Translations under genes and position numbers: made by a program
Assembly: GCF_008119785.1 (NCBI RefSeq)
Contig: NZ_VSFA01000001.1
Coordinates: 310,001 to 374,000, forward strand
Length of the DNA stretch: 64,000 bases
Direction of reading: 5' to 3'
Source: Micromonospora sp. MP36
Lineage (GTDB): Bacteria > Actinomycetota > Actinomycetes > Mycobacteriales > Micromonosporaceae
The notes under the pieces: generated by a model
What the model was told of the DNA's origin: nothing
Databases searched by the model: none
Seen by the model: the letters and a program-made list of their open reading frames with translations, nothing else
Part shown: piece by piece, positions 43,064-52,610 of the stretch
How positions within the stretch are numbered: the first letter of the stretch is position 1
How the letters are laid out: each line of letters opens with the position of its first letter

Positions 43064-44368
43064 TCAGCGGGGCAGTTCGGCGCGGACGAGGGTGGGCCCG
43101 CCGGCCGGGCTGGACACCTCGAGCACGCCGCCGGCCGCGCGTACCCGGTCGGCGATGCCGCTCAGACCGTGCCCCTTGGCCAGGTGGGCGCCGCCCACCC
43201 CGTCGTCCACCACGCCGATCTCCAACCGGCCGACCCGGCGGGTCACCTCGACCTGGCACGTGGTGGCGTGGCTGTGCTTGGCGACGTTGGTCAGCGCCTC
43301 GGCCACCACGAAGTACGCCGTGCTCTCCACCGCCGGGTCCAGCCGTCCGCCGGGCGTGCCCAGGTCGTCCTCGACCACCAGTTCGGTGGGGACCAGCGCG
43401 CGGGCGGCGAGGGCGGCCAGGGCGCTCGGCAGCCCCCGGTCGACCAGGATCGGCGGGGCGATGCCGCGGGAGAGGGCACGCAGCTCGTCGAGGGTCTCCC
43501 GGGTCTGGGTGACCGCCTCGTCCAGCGTCCGGCGGGCCGCCTCCGGGTCGGCGGCGAGCTGCTGACGGGCCCGGCTGAGGTCCATGGCGAGGCGGACCAG
43601 CCGCTGCTGGGGCCCGTCGTGGATGTCCCGCTCCAGCCGGCGCAGCGCGGACGCCTCGGCGGAGGCGGCGGCCCGCTTCTGCTCCTCCAGCGTGGTGATC
43701 CGGTGCCGCATCTCGGCCACGCCGGTGAGCAGCGAGCGGGCCAGGCCGGCCTGGAGCCCGGCGCAGGCCCGGGCCACCAGCGGCAGGGTGAGCAGGCAGA
43801 ACAGCCCGAACGAGGTGTTCAGCGCGATCCGTGGCACGGGACCGACGCCCATCCCGAGCAGCTCGCTGAGGTCCTGCTGGCCGGGGCCGTGCGGGATCGC
43901 CCAGTCGTAGGTGACGTAGAGCGTGCCGCCGATGGCCACCGCCCACCACACCAGCATCAGCACGAACGTGGGCAGCGCCACCAGCAGCTTGACGAAGGCG
44001 TGCAGCAGGTCGAGCCAGGACTGGGCGTCCCGCATCGGCACCAGGAGCCGCCGCCAGTAGCCCGACCCGGGCACGGGGGTCAGGTACACGGGGCGGACCC
44101 GGGGCTGGCGCAGCACGGCGGGCAGCCGCAGCCGTTCGAGATCGGCCAGCGCCCGGGCCGCGTACAGGGTGCCGGCGAGGACGGGCAGGCCGAGCGTGGT
44201 CACCAGCAGCCCGGCGGTGAGGGAGATCCCCGCCACCGCCACCACGAAGCCGACGAGCGCCAACGGCAGGCCGGCCAGCACGTAGCCGGAGTCGCGCAAG
44301 AGCCGCCGCCCGAGGCCGGGGACGGGGGTGGTGGGGGTGGGCATAGTGGCCAGCGGTACTGCGGTCAT
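43064..44368 (-). CDS. Sensor histidine kinase (HisKA_3, NarX-like)
   Basis: A 434-residue kinase. It has an N-terminal sensor region of four transmembrane helices (about residues 30-70, 120-150 and 185-210, DUF4118/PspC-like in layout). A short coiled coil (TLEEQKRAAASAEASALRRLE) leads into HisKA_3 with LERDIHDGPQQRLVRLAMDL (His near residue 250). The ATPase has AEALTNVAKHSHAT and DDGVGGAHLAKGHGLSGIADRVRAAGG. It is paired with the downstream regulator gene. The signal is unknown; membrane stress is typical for this class. It is divergent from rex over about 370 bp. Confidence 0.9.
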   Translation of the reverse strand: MTAVPLATMPTPTTPVPGLGRRLLRDSGYVLAGLPLALVGFVVAVAGISLTAGLLVTTLGLPVLAGTLYAARALADLERLRLPAVLRQPRVRPVYLTPVPGSGYWRRLLVPMRDAQSWLDLLHAFVKLLVALPTFVLMLVWWAVAIGGTLYVTYDWAIPHGPGQQDLSELLGMGVGPVPRIALNTSFGLFCLLTLPLVARACAGLQAGLARSLLTGVAEMRHRITTLEEQKRAAASAEASALRRLERDIHDGPQQRLVRLAMDLSRARQQLAADPEAARRTLDEAVTQTRETLDELRALSRGIAPPILVDRGLPSALAALAARALVPTELVVEDDLGTPGGRLDPAVESTAYFVVAEALTNVAKHSHATTCQVEVTRRVGRLEIGVVDDGVGGAHLAKGHGLSGIADRVRAAGGVLEVSSPAGGPTLVRAELPR

Positions 44369-44607
44369 GTCCCGAGGCTATGGGCCACGAGCCGCCGGAC
44401 CCATCCCGTGGGCCGGCCTCTCCGGGGTGGGGTTCTCCCTACCGCCCGGGCCGATTTTCGTGACACAGCGCTACCGGGCGCGTGCGATTGGTCAGAGAAG
44501 TCGGGATTGAGCAATAATCGCCGAGCGGCGCCGACCAAGCGCTCTCAATCGATCTTGTGAAATGGAGGGGCAGGTGGAGGCACGTCGCGGGCCAGCAAGA
44601 TCGCGAT

Positions 44608-44636
44608 TTGTGCACCCCTTCACAAGCGCCTACTCT
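44608..44636 (+). promoter_or_regulatory. Rex operator overlapping the rex-hem promoter
   Basis: TTGTGCACCCCTTCACAA (44608-44625) matches the Rex site consensus TTGTGAACGCGTTCACAA in both half-sites. It covers a -35 TTGTGC (44608-44613); 17 bp on is a -10 TACTCT (44631-44636). A half site TTGTGAA is at about 44554. The leader to ATG 44745 would be about 100 nt. Rex autoregulation through such a site is known in Streptomyces. Confidence 0.82.
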
Positions 44637-44744
44637 GTAGTTCCGACGCGCCCTGCTAGCACAGCCGGCACCATCGGTCGCCAGCGGGAGTCCCGGAACG
44701 ACCGGCCACCGACGCTGGTCGAGGATCGCACCGCACGGAGTCTC

Positions 44745-45515
44745 ATGAGTCAGCACCGTCACCCTGGCACGCCCGGTCGCGCCGGTGCCGTACCGGCGCT
44801 CCCGGACCTGCCCGAGGCGACCGTCGCTCGGCTCCCGGAATACCTCCGTGCCCTGCACAATCTCGCCGAAACCGGTCACGAAACGGTGTCCAGCGAGGGG
44901 CTGGCCAATGCCGCCGGGGTGAACTCGGCGAAGCTGCGCAAGGACCTCTCCCACCTCGGCTCGTACGGCACCCGCGGGGTGGGCTACGACGTCGCCCTGC
45001 TGATCGACCAGATCGAGTCGGTGCTCGGGCTCACCCAGTGCCGCTCGGTTGCCCTGGTCGGCGTGGGTAATCTCGGTCACGCTCTGGCCGGCTACGACGG
45101 CTTCGCCAGCCGCGGCTTCCGGATCGCCGCGCTCTTCGACGCCAGCCCGTCCCGGGTCGGCGAGGAGATCAACGGCCTGGTCGTCCGGCACGTCGACGAA
45201 CTGCCCCGGGTCGCCACCGAGGAGTCGATCTCGATCGGCGTGATCGCCACCCCGGCGTCGGCCGCGCAGGCGGTGGCCGACCAGCTGGTCGCGGTCGGCG
45301 TGACGAGCATCCTCAACTTCGCGCCGTGCGTACTCTCGGTTCCGGAGGGGGTCGACGTGCGCAAGGTCGACCTCGCGATCGAGCTGCAGATCCTGTCCTT
45401 CCACGAGCACCGCAAGGCGTCGCTGACCGCGCTCCCCGCCACCGGCGGGTCCGCCCTCACCGCCCTGCCCGGCGGTCTCGCGGCCACTGACAACCAGGAG
45501 GCGATCGGCACGTGA
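44745..45515 (+). CDS. rex: Redox-sensing transcriptional repressor Rex
   Basis: Senses the NADH/NAD+ ratio and represses respiratory and fermentative genes when NADH is low. The 256 residues contain an N-terminal winged helix (LPEYLRALHNLAETGHETVSSEGLANAAGVNSAKLRKDLSHLGSYGTRGVGYDV), a Rossmann NADH-binding domain (VALVGVGNLGHALAGY near residue 104) and the swapped C-terminal helix (DLAIELQILSFHEHRKA). The last 30 residues are a variable tail. ATG 44745 has GGAG about six bases upstream. It overlaps hemA by 4 bp, and a matching operator lies 120 bp upstream. Confidence 0.95.
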   Translation: MSQHRHPGTPGRAGAVPALPDLPEATVARLPEYLRALHNLAETGHETVSSEGLANAAGVNSAKLRKDLSHLGSYGTRGVGYDVALLIDQIESVLGLTQCRSVALVGVGNLGHALAGYDGFASRGFRIAALFDASPSRVGEEINGLVVRHVDELPRVATEESISIGVIATPASAAQAVADQLVAVGVTSILNFAPCVLSVPEGVDVRKVDLAIELQILSFHEHRKASLTALPATGGSALTALPGGLAATDNQEAIGT

Positions 45516-46885
45516 AACTGCTCGTCGTCGGCGCGTCCTACCGCACCGCACCGGTCGCCACGCTGGAGCAGCTGGCGGTCCCGCCTGCCGACCTCACCCG
45601 CACCCTGGACCGCCTGGTCGCCCAGCCGTACGTCGCCGAGGCCGTGCTCGTCTCCACCTGCAACCGGGTGGAGGTGTACGCGGCCGTCTCCGGCTTCCAC
45701 GGCGGCCTCGGCGACATCTGCGCGGTCCTGGCCGAGCAGGCCGGCTGCGCCCCGGCGGCGCTCGCCAACCACCTCTACGTGCACTACGACGCCGCCGCCG
45801 TCGACCACGTCTTCCGGGTGGCCGCCGGGCTGGACTCGATGGTGGTCGGCGAGGCGCAGATCCTCGGCCAGCTCCGGGACGCCTACCACTCGGCCAGCGG
45901 CGCCGACTCCGCCGGTCGGCTGCTGCACGAGCTGATGCAGCAGGCGTTGCGGGTGGGCAAGCGCGCGCACGCCGAGACCAACATCGACCGGGCGGGTCAG
46001 AGCGTCGTCACCGCCGCCCTGGACCTGGCCGCCGACCTGCTCGACGGCGACCTGGCCGGTCGGCCCGCCATGGTGGTCGGCGCGGGTGCGATGGGCTCGC
46101 TCGGCGTGGCCACCCTCTCCCGGCTGGGCGCCGGGCCGCTCACCGTGACCAACCGGGGCGCCGACCGGGCCGTCCGGCTGGCCGAATCGTACGGCGCGAA
46201 CGCCGTGCCGATGGCCGAGCTGGTCGACGCGCTTTCCACAGTGGACATCGTAGTGGCCGCCACCGCAGCCACCGAACCGGTCCTCACCCGCGACGTGGTG
46301 ACCCGCGCGCTGGCCCGGCGGGACGCCGGCCGGTGCCCGCTGGTCCTGCTCGACCTGGCCGTCCCGCGCGACGTCGAGGAGGGTGTCGCCGAGCTGTCCG
46401 GCGTCGAGGTGATCGACATCGACCGGATGGCGGCCATCCTCGCCGACGGTCCCGCCGCCGCCGACGCCGCCGAGGTGGCCCGGATCGTCGGCGGCGAGGT
46501 CGAGGCGTTCCTCAGCTGGCTGCGCGGCGCGGACGTGGCGCCCACCGTGGCCGCGCTGCGCGGGCGCGCCGACGACGTGGTCACCGCCGAGCTGCGCCGG
46601 CTCGCCCAGCGCCGTCCCGACCTCACCGACGACCAGCGCGCCGAGGTCGCCCACACCGTGCACCGGGTGGTGCAGCGGCTGCTGCACCAGCCGACCGTAC
46701 GGGTGCGCCAGCTCGCCGCCGAGCCGGGCGGCGACCAGTACGCCGCCCTGCTGCGCGAGCTGTTCGACCTGGAGGTGCCGCAGACCTCCCCGGTCGACAC
46801 CGTGCCCGACGTGGTGGCGACGGACACCGACGGCCGCCCGTCGTTCGACGCCGTGGACGTCCCACCCACCGGAGGTGCGCGATGA
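45512..46885 (+). CDS. hemA: Glutamyl-tRNA reductase
   Basis: Reduces glutamyl-tRNA to glutamate-1-semialdehyde with NADPH, the committed step of C5-pathway haem synthesis. The catalytic Cys50 is in VLVSTCNRVEVY, followed by GLDSMVVGEAQILGQLRDAY, the NADPH domain (MVVGAGAMGSLGVATLSRLG near residue 190) and the dimerisation helix. The length (457) is longer than the E. coli enzyme because of a Pro/Asp-rich C-terminal tail. GTGA overlap with rex and ATGA overlap with hemC show one translationally coupled operon. Confidence 0.96.
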   Translation: MKLLVVGASYRTAPVATLEQLAVPPADLTRTLDRLVAQPYVAEAVLVSTCNRVEVYAAVSGFHGGLGDICAVLAEQAGCAPAALANHLYVHYDAAAVDHVFRVAAGLDSMVVGEAQILGQLRDAYHSASGADSAGRLLHELMQQALRVGKRAHAETNIDRAGQSVVTAALDLAADLLDGDLAGRPAMVVGAGAMGSLGVATLSRLGAGPLTVTNRGADRAVRLAESYGANAVPMAELVDALSTVDIVVAATAATEPVLTRDVVTRALARRDAGRCPLVLLDLAVPRDVEEGVAELSGVEVIDIDRMAAILADGPAAADAAEVARIVGGEVEAFLSWLRGADVAPTVAALRGRADDVVTAELRRLAQRRPDLTDDQRAEVAHTVHRVVQRLLHQPTVRVRQLAAEPGGDQYAALLRELFDLEVPQTSPVDTVPDVVATDTDGRPSFDAVDVPPTGGAR

Positions 46886-47850
46886 CCGCCCCCCTGCGCC
46901 TCGGCACCCGGGGCAGCGCCCTGGCGATGGCCCAGTCCGGCCACGTGGCCGCGGCCCTCACCGCGGCCACCGGCCGCGAGGTCGAGCTGGTCGAGGTGGT
47001 CACCGCCGGCGACCGCTCCTCGGCCCCGGTGCACCGGCTCGGCGTCGGCGTCTTCGTCTCCGCGCTGCGGGACGCGCTGACCGCCGGCGTGATCGACTTC
47101 GCCGTCCACTCGTACAAGGACCTGCCCACGGCGGGCGCCCCCGGCCTGCACATCGCGGCCGTGCCGCCCCGGCAGGACCCGCGCGACGCGCTGGTCGCCC
47201 GCGACGGCCGTACGCTCGCCGAGCTGCCGCCCGGCGCGCGGGTCGGCACCGGCGCGCTGCGCCGCATCGCCCAGCTGCACGCGCTGGGCATGCAGCTCGA
47301 GGTCACCTCGATCCGGGGCAACGTGGACACCCGGCTCGGCCGGGTGCTCGGCCCGGACGCCGACCTCGACGCCGTCGTGCTGGCCCGGGCCGGGCTCGCC
47401 CGGCTGGACCGGACCGACGTGATCACCGAGACGCTCGACCCGATGCTGATGCTGCCCGCGCCCGCCCAGGGCGCGCTGGCGGTGGAGTGCCGGGTCGACG
47501 ACCAGGACCTGGTCGAGCTGCTCGCGCTGCTCGATCACGCACCGTCCCGCGCCGCGGTCATCGCGGAGCGGGCACTGCTGGCCACCCTGGAGGCCGGGTG
47601 CAGCGCGCCCGTCGCCGCCTACGGCGAACTCGCCGAGGGTGACGCCGGTGAGGAGATCTACCTGCGCGGGGCGGTGATCAGCCCGGACGGTACCCGTGAC
47701 CTCCGGCTGTCCCGCACCGGAACGCCCGCCGACGCGGCGGAGATCGGCAAGGCACTCGCCGCCGAACTCCTCGAACTCGGCGCCGACTCGATCCTCGGCC
47801 AAGAAGGACACGCCGGTCCGGGGACCCAGCAAATTGGGAGCACAGAATGA
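46882..47850 (+). CDS. hemC: Porphobilinogen deaminase (hydroxymethylbilane synthase)
   Basis: Polymerises four porphobilinogens into hydroxymethylbilane. The 322 residues contain LRLGTRGSALAMAQSGHVAAAL, VHSYKDLPT, the conserved Arg-rich VGTGALRRIAQLHAL and SIRGNVDTRLGRV, PAPAQGALAVEC, and the dipyrromethane-attachment Cys in LEAGCSAPVAAYGEL (near residue 240). ATG 46882 overlaps the hemA stop and the end overlaps hemD by 4 bp. Confidence 0.96.
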   Translation: MTAPLRLGTRGSALAMAQSGHVAAALTAATGREVELVEVVTAGDRSSAPVHRLGVGVFVSALRDALTAGVIDFAVHSYKDLPTAGAPGLHIAAVPPRQDPRDALVARDGRTLAELPPGARVGTGALRRIAQLHALGMQLEVTSIRGNVDTRLGRVLGPDADLDAVVLARAGLARLDRTDVITETLDPMLMLPAPAQGALAVECRVDDQDLVELLALLDHAPSRAAVIAERALLATLEAGCSAPVAAYGELAEGDAGEEIYLRGAVISPDGTRDLRLSRTGTPADAAEIGKALAAELLELGADSILGQEGHAGPGTQQIGSTE

Positions 47851-49427
47851 CCCGCACCCGTAAGCCCGCAGGCCGTATCGCGTTCGTCGGGGCCGGACCC
47901 GGCGACCCGGGCCTGCTGACCCGCCGGGCGCACGACGCCCTGGTCGACGCCGACCAGGTGGTGTACGACCGGGGGATCCCCGAGTCGCTGCTCGAGCACG
48001 TCCGTGCCCAGGCCAAGTCCGACGCCCAGTTCAGCCCGGCCGAGGGCGTACCGGGGGACGTGGCGAAGGTGCTGATCTCCGCCGCCCGCTCCGGGCAGAA
48101 CGCGGTGCACCTGGTCGCCGGTGACCCGTTCGGCCACGACTCGGTGGTCAAGGAGGTGCAGGCGGTGGCGCGTACCGCCGCGCACTTCGAGGTGGTCCCG
48201 GGCGTCGGCCAGGCCGAGGGCGTGGCCACCTACGCGGGTGTGCCGCTGCCGGGGGTGCGGACCGTGGCCGACGTCGAGGACGTCACCGCGCTGGACTTCG
48301 ACGCGCTGGCCGCGGCCGTCGGCCGGGGCTCGCTGGCGCTGGCCGTGGACGCCGGTGACCTGGCCGCCATCCGGGACGGCCTGCTGGCCGCCGGGGTGGA
48401 CGGCACCACCGCGGTCGGGGTGACCGGCGACGGCACCGGCGAGACGCAGTACACCACCACGTCGACCGTGGACTCGTTCGTCGCGGCGGCGCTCGGCTTC
48501 ACCGGGCGGGTCGTGCTCACCATCGGGGAGAGCGTCAGCCAGCGGGACAAGCTGAGCTGGTGGGAGAACCGGCCGCTGTACGGCTGGAAGGTGCTCGTCC
48601 CCCGGACCAAGGAGCAGGCGGGCGTGATGAGCGCGCGGCTGCGCGCGTACGGGGCGATCCCGTGCGAGGTGCCGACCATCGCGGTCGAGCCGCCGCGTAC
48701 CCCGGCCCAGATGGAGCGGGCGGTCAAGGGCCTGGTCGACGGCCGGTACGCCTGGGTGATCTTCACCTCGGTGAACGCGGTCCGGGCGGTCTGGGAGAAG
48801 TTCGCCGAGCACGGGCTGGACGCCCGGCACTTCGGCGGCGTCAAGATCGCCTGCATCGGCGAGGCCACCGCGGACGCGGTGCGGGCGTTCGGCATCCAGC
48901 CGGAGCTGGTGCCCTCGGGTGAGCAGTCCTCGGAGGGTCTGCTGGCCGAGTTCTCGCCGCACGACGAGATCCTCGACCCGGTCGGCCGGGTGCTGCTGCC
49001 GCGCGCCGACATCGCCACCGAGACCCTCGCCGCCGGGCTCACCGAGCGCGGCTGGGAGGTCGACGACGTGACCGCGTACCGGACCGTCCGGGCGGCGCCG
49101 CCGCCGGCCGAGATCCGCGACGCCATCAAGTCGGGCGGGTTCGACGCGGTGCTCTTCACCTCGTCCTCCACGGTCCGGAACCTGGTCGGCATCGCCGGGA
49201 AGCCGCACGCGCGTACCGTTGTCGCCGTCATCGGGCCCAAGACGGCGGAGACGGCGACCGAGTTCGGCCTGCGGGTCGACGTGCAGCCTGCGCACGCCTC
49301 GGTGCCCGACCTGGTGGAGGCGCTCGCCGCCTACGCCGTCGAGCTGCGCGAGAAGCTCGCCGCCATGCCGGCCAAGCAGCGCCGGGGCTCGAAGGTGCAG
49401 GGCCCGACCGCCCTGAGGTTCCGCTGA
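47847..49427 (+). CDS. hemD: Uroporphyrinogen-III synthase fused to a SUMT-like methyltransferase domain
   Basis: The 526-residue fusion starts with a methyltransferase-like domain (residues 1-250: RIAFVGAGPGDPGLLTRRAHDALVDADQVVYD, HLVAGDPFGHDSVVKEV, VVPGVGQAEGVATYAGVPLP) and ends with HemD (about 258-520: GWKVLVPRTKEQAGVMSARL, ARYAWVIFTSVNAVRAVWE-type strand, TAYRTVRA, AVLFTSSSTVRNLVG). HemD cyclises hydroxymethylbilane to uroporphyrinogen III. The SUMT half lacks the GGDPFxFGRG motif, having VAGDPFGHDSVV instead, so its methylation activity is doubtful. It is coupled to hemC by a 4-bp overlap. Confidence 0.92.
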   Translation: MTRTRKPAGRIAFVGAGPGDPGLLTRRAHDALVDADQVVYDRGIPESLLEHVRAQAKSDAQFSPAEGVPGDVAKVLISAARSGQNAVHLVAGDPFGHDSVVKEVQAVARTAAHFEVVPGVGQAEGVATYAGVPLPGVRTVADVEDVTALDFDALAAAVGRGSLALAVDAGDLAAIRDGLLAAGVDGTTAVGVTGDGTGETQYTTTSTVDSFVAAALGFTGRVVLTIGESVSQRDKLSWWENRPLYGWKVLVPRTKEQAGVMSARLRAYGAIPCEVPTIAVEPPRTPAQMERAVKGLVDGRYAWVIFTSVNAVRAVWEKFAEHGLDARHFGGVKIACIGEATADAVRAFGIQPELVPSGEQSSEGLLAEFSPHDEILDPVGRVLLPRADIATETLAAGLTERGWEVDDVTAYRTVRAAPPPAEIRDAIKSGGFDAVLFTSSSTVRNLVGIAGKPHARTVVAVIGPKTAETATEFGLRVDVQPAHASVPDLVEALAAYAVELREKLAAMPAKQRRGSKVQGPTALRFR

Positions 49428-49439
49428 CAGGAGGCTCCC

Positions 49440-50423
49440 GTGCCGTACCCCGAGATCCGGCCCCGCCGGCTGCGCCGTAACGCCGCCGTGCGGCGGCTGG
49501 TCGCCGAGACCCGCGTCGACCCGGCCGAGCTGGTGCTGCCGATGTTCGTCCGGGAGGGGCTGACCGAGCCACGAGCCGTCGCGTCGCTCCCGGGAGTGCT
49601 CCAGCACTCCCGGGACTCGCTGCGCAAGGCCGCCGTCGAGGCGGTCCAGGCCGGCGTGGGCGGGCTCATGCTCTTCGGGGTGCCCGCCGAGCGGGACGCC
49701 ACCGGCTCGGGCGGCATCGATCCGGACGGCATCCTCAACGTCGCCATCCGGGACGTCGTCGCCGAGGTGGGTGACGCCACCGTGGTGATGAGCGACCTGT
49801 GCCTGGACGAGTTCACCTCGCACGGGCACTGCGGCCTGCTCACCCCGGACGGCGACGTGGACAACGACGCCACCCTGGAGGCGTACGCCCGGATGGCGGT
49901 CGCCCAGGCCGACGCCGGGGTCCACGTGGTCGGCCCGTCCGGGATGATGGACGGCCAGGTCGGCGTGGTCCGCCGGGCCCTGGACGCCGCCGGCCACCAG
50001 AACATCGCGGTGCTGGCCTACGCGGTCAAGTACGCCTCCGCGTTCTTCGGCCCGTTCCGGGACGCGGTCGAGTCGGCCCTGGAGGGCGATCGGCGCGCCT
50101 ACCAGCAGGACCCGGCGAACCTGCGGGAGTCCCTGCGCGAGGTGGAGCTGGACGTCGCCGAGGGCGCCGACATGGTGATGGTCAAGCCGGCGCTGCCGTA
50201 CCTCGACGTGGTGTCGGCGGTCCGGGCCGCGGTGGACGTCCCGGTCGCCGCCTACCAGGTCTCGGGCGAGTACGCGATGGTCGAGGCGGCCGCCGCGAAC
50301 GGCTGGATCGACCGCGAGCGGGTGATCCTGGAGACGCTCACCTCGATCCGCCGGGCCGGCGCGCAGATCATCCTCACCTACTGGGCGGTCGAGGCAGCCA
50401 AGCTGCTCCGCGAACGCTACTGA
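49440..50423 (+). CDS. hemB: Delta-aminolevulinic acid dehydratase (porphobilinogen synthase)
   Basis: Condenses two 5-aminolevulinates to porphobilinogen. The TIM barrel of 327 residues has the metal/substrate segment [20 protein letters not shown], the catalytic lysines in [15 protein letters not shown] (near 197) and [10 protein letters not shown] (near 248), and [14 protein letters not shown]. The Cys-containing metal site suggests a zinc-type enzyme. GTG 49440 has AGGAGG seven bases upstream, 12 bp after hemD. It ends with a 7-bp overlap with the convergent MFS gene; no terminator hairpin was seen there. Confidence 0.96.
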   Translation: MPYPEIRPRRLRRNAAVRRLVAETRVDPAELVLPMFVREGLTEPRAVASLPGVLQHSRDSLRKAAVEAVQAGVGGLMLFGVPAERDATGSGGIDPDGILNVAIRDVVAEVGDATVVMSDLCLDEFTSHGHCGLLTPDGDVDNDATLEAYARMAVAQADAGVHVVGPSGMMDGQVGVVRRALDAAGHQNIAVLAYAVKYASAFFGPFRDAVESALEGDRRAYQQDPANLRESLREVELDVAEGADMVMVKPALPYLDVVSAVRAAVDVPVAAYQVSGEYAMVEAAAANGWIDRERVILETLTSIRRAGAQIILTYWAVEAAKLLRERY

Positions 50424-51967
50424 GCGGTGACGGCCGGCGGCTGACAGCCCTCAGTCGCCGCGGCCGTGCCCACCGAATCCGCTTGACCGGCGCGGGGCCG
50501 GGCCTCGGCGGGTCCGGTGTCGCCGGTCGCCGGGGTGGACCTGTCGGCGGGCAGCCGTCGGCTGGTCAGCCACGCCAGCGCCAGCAGCACTCCGGACGCC
50601 GCCAGCGTGAGCTGTACGGCCCGGGCCAGGTCGGCGGCGTACGCGGTCCGATCGGCGGGCGCGAGCCGTGCGGCGGCGACGATCCCGTCCTCGCCCAGCC
50701 CGGGGGCGAACCGGCCCACCAGCCAGGCGAGCAGGGCCGCGATCAGGGCGGTGCCGGCGGCCACCGCGGTGTTCGAGACGGTGGTGAGCAGCGCCGTCCC
50801 GGACGGGATGTCGCCCCGGGACAGCCGCCGGCTGGCCGCCGCCATGGTCGGCATCAACGTGGCGCCCGTGCCCAGTCCGGTCACCGCGCCGAGCGCCGCG
50901 AGCAACGGGTACGAGGTGTCCGCGTCGAGCACCGCCACCCGGGCCACCGTGCCGGCCAGCGCGGTCGCGATGCCGAGCCCGACGACCAGCCGCGGGGAGG
51001 CCCGGTCCACCAGCCGGGTCGCGACCTGGAGCATCAGCCCGGTGGCCAGTGCCTGCGGGATGCCGATCGTGCCGGCAAGGGTGGCCGAGTCGCCCCGCAC
51101 GATCTGCACGTACGCCGGAGCGATGAGGAACGAACCGAAGTAGCCGGCGGCGAACAGGCCGACGGTGGCCGCGCCGGCCGCCATGCCCGGGGTACCCAGC
51201 ACGGACAGCCGCAGGAGCGGGTGCGGCACCCGGCCGGCCCGCCGGACGAACACCACCACCAGCGCAGCACCGGCCAGGAGCGGGACCAGCACCGGCGCGC
51301 TCAGCAGCCCGCCCCGGTCACCGGTGACGCTGAGCCCGTACACGGCCAGGGTGAGCCCGGGACAGAGCAGCAGTAGCCCGGGTACGTCCAGCCGGGCGCC
51401 GGGCCGGGGGTCGGTGACCGGCAGCACCCAGCGGCCGAGCAGCACCGCCGCCACCCCGATCGGCACGTTGATCCAGAAGATCCACCGCCAGGAGGCGTGG
51501 TCGAGCAGCGTACCGCCGAGGATCGGCCCGACCAGCGGGCCGATCAGGACCGGCAGACCCGCCAGGCTCATCATCCGGCCGCGCCGATCCGGTGGCACGG
51601 CGGCCAGCGCGATCGCCATGCCGACCGGGTTGAGCAGGCCGCCGCCCAGGCCCTGGACGACCCGGAAGGCGATCAGCGGGCCGACACCCCAGGCGCAGCC
51701 GGCCAGCAGCGAACCGGCGGTGAACAGGGCCAGCGCGGCCAGGTAGGCGGGCCGTGCGCCGAATCGGCCGATCACCCAGGCCGCGGTGGGCATCACCGCG
51801 ACCAGGGCGAGCGCGTACGCGCTGGTGACCCAGCCGATGGTGGGGAGATCGGCGTCGAACTCCTCGGTCAGCCGGGGCGCGGCGACCACCATCACCGTGG
51901 TGTCGATGACGGCGAGCAGGCCGCCGAGGGTCAGGTACCAGCCGAGGCGGTATGCGGCGCGGTCCAT
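50417..51967 (-). CDS. MFS transporter, DHA2 (EmrB/QacA) family
   Basis: A 516-residue, 14-helix drug:proton antiporter type. It begins [63 protein letters not shown], with motif D1 (LDxTVxNVALP-type, here [11 protein letters not shown]) and motif A. Motif C is in [33 protein letters not shown]. The C-terminal 40 residues are a disordered tail. It is cotranscribed with the reductase gene, one base apart (TGAGATGG), and both lie under the divergent MerR gene, suggesting a stress- or drug-responsive set. Substrate unknown. Confidence 0.92.
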   Translation of the reverse strand: MDRAAYRLGWYLTLGGLLAVIDTTVMVVAAPRLTEEFDADLPTIGWVTSAYALALVAVMPTAAWVIGRFGARPAYLAALALFTAGSLLAGCAWGVGPLIAFRVVQGLGGGLLNPVGMAIALAAVPPDRRGRMMSLAGLPVLIGPLVGPILGGTLLDHASWRWIFWINVPIGVAAVLLGRWVLPVTDPRPGARLDVPGLLLLCPGLTLAVYGLSVTGDRGGLLSAPVLVPLLAGAALVVVFVRRAGRVPHPLLRLSVLGTPGMAAGAATVGLFAAGYFGSFLIAPAYVQIVRGDSATLAGTIGIPQALATGLMLQVATRLVDRASPRLVVGLGIATALAGTVARVAVLDADTSYPLLAALGAVTGLGTGATLMPTMAAASRRLSRGDIPSGTALLTTVSNTAVAAGTALIAALLAWLVGRFAPGLGEDGIVAAARLAPADRTAYAADLARAVQLTLAASGVLLALAWLTSRRLPADRSTPATGDTGPAEARPRAGQADSVGTAAATEGCQPPAVTAQ

Positions 51968-51968
51968 C

Positions 51969-52553
51969 TCAGCTCCCGTACGGCCGGTTGCGGCGGGCCG
52001 TCCGCAGCGCCTCGCCCCACCAGGCGAGCTCGTCGAGCGTCGCGTCGGCGGCCTTGCCCAGCGGCCCGTCGTCGACCAGCCGGCCCTGCTGGTCGAGGCG
52101 CTCCCAGGGGGCGGTGAGCACCACCCCGGTGCGGATGGTGGCGGCGTGCAGTTCGGCGAAGACCAGCCGGAGCTGCTCGACCGCGCGGATTCCGCCCGAG
52201 CCGGCGCCGTACGAGACGAAGGCGACCGGCTTGGCGGCCCATTCCCGGTGGTGCCAGTCGATCGCGTTCTTAAGCGCGGCCGGGAAGCTGTGGTTGTACT
52301 CCGGGGTGACCACCACGAACCCGTCGGCGGCGGCCAGCCGGTCGGCGATCGGGCTGTCCGGGTTGCCGCCGGGCGGGGTGTCGGCGAGGGGGAGCGCCAC
52401 TTCGGCCAGGTCGACCAGGTCGACCCGCACGTCGGTGCGGCGGGTGGCCCGGTCGGTGAACCAGTCGGCGACGAGCCGGCCAATCCGGGGCTGGCGGACG
52501 CTGCCGACGATCACGGCGACAGTGAGCGGGTTCCGGGAATCTTGCGTCGTCAT
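51969..52553 (-). CDS. NADPH-dependent FMN reductase family protein
   Basis: A 194-residue flavodoxin-fold reductase: VAVIVGSVRQPRIGRLVADWF (FMN phosphate loop), FVVVTPEYNHSFPAALKNAIDWHHREW (the PEYN motif near residue 76), VAFVSYGAGSGGIRAVEQLR. The family reduces quinones, azo dyes or chromate using NAD(P)H. ATG 52553 lies nine bases after a -10 TTTAGC. It is the first gene of the operon with the MFS exporter and divergent from the MerR gene, so it is probably the regulated target. Confidence 0.92.
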   Translation of the reverse strand: MTTQDSRNPLTVAVIVGSVRQPRIGRLVADWFTDRATRRTDVRVDLVDLAEVALPLADTPPGGNPDSPIADRLAAADGFVVVTPEYNHSFPAALKNAIDWHHREWAAKPVAFVSYGAGSGGIRAVEQLRLVFAELHAATIRTGVVLTAPWERLDQQGRLVDDGPLGKAADATLDELAWWGEALRTARRNRPYGS

Positions 52554-52562
52554 GCGCTTGAC

Positions 52563-52591
52563 GCTAAAACTGAAACAATTGTTGAAGTCAA
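52563..52591 (-). promoter_or_regulatory. Reductase promoter with a dyad in the spacer (MerR-type operator)
   Basis: On the minus strand -35 TTGACT (52591-52586), 17-bp spacer, -10 TTTAGC (52568-52563). The spacer lies within the dyad ACTnnAACAATTGTTnnAGT (52569-52588). A dyad between -35 and -10 is the MerR pattern, although MerR-activated promoters usually have a 19-20 bp spacer. Confidence 0.65.
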
Positions 52592-52610
52592 GCTGCGCGG
52601 AGGGGTGACG

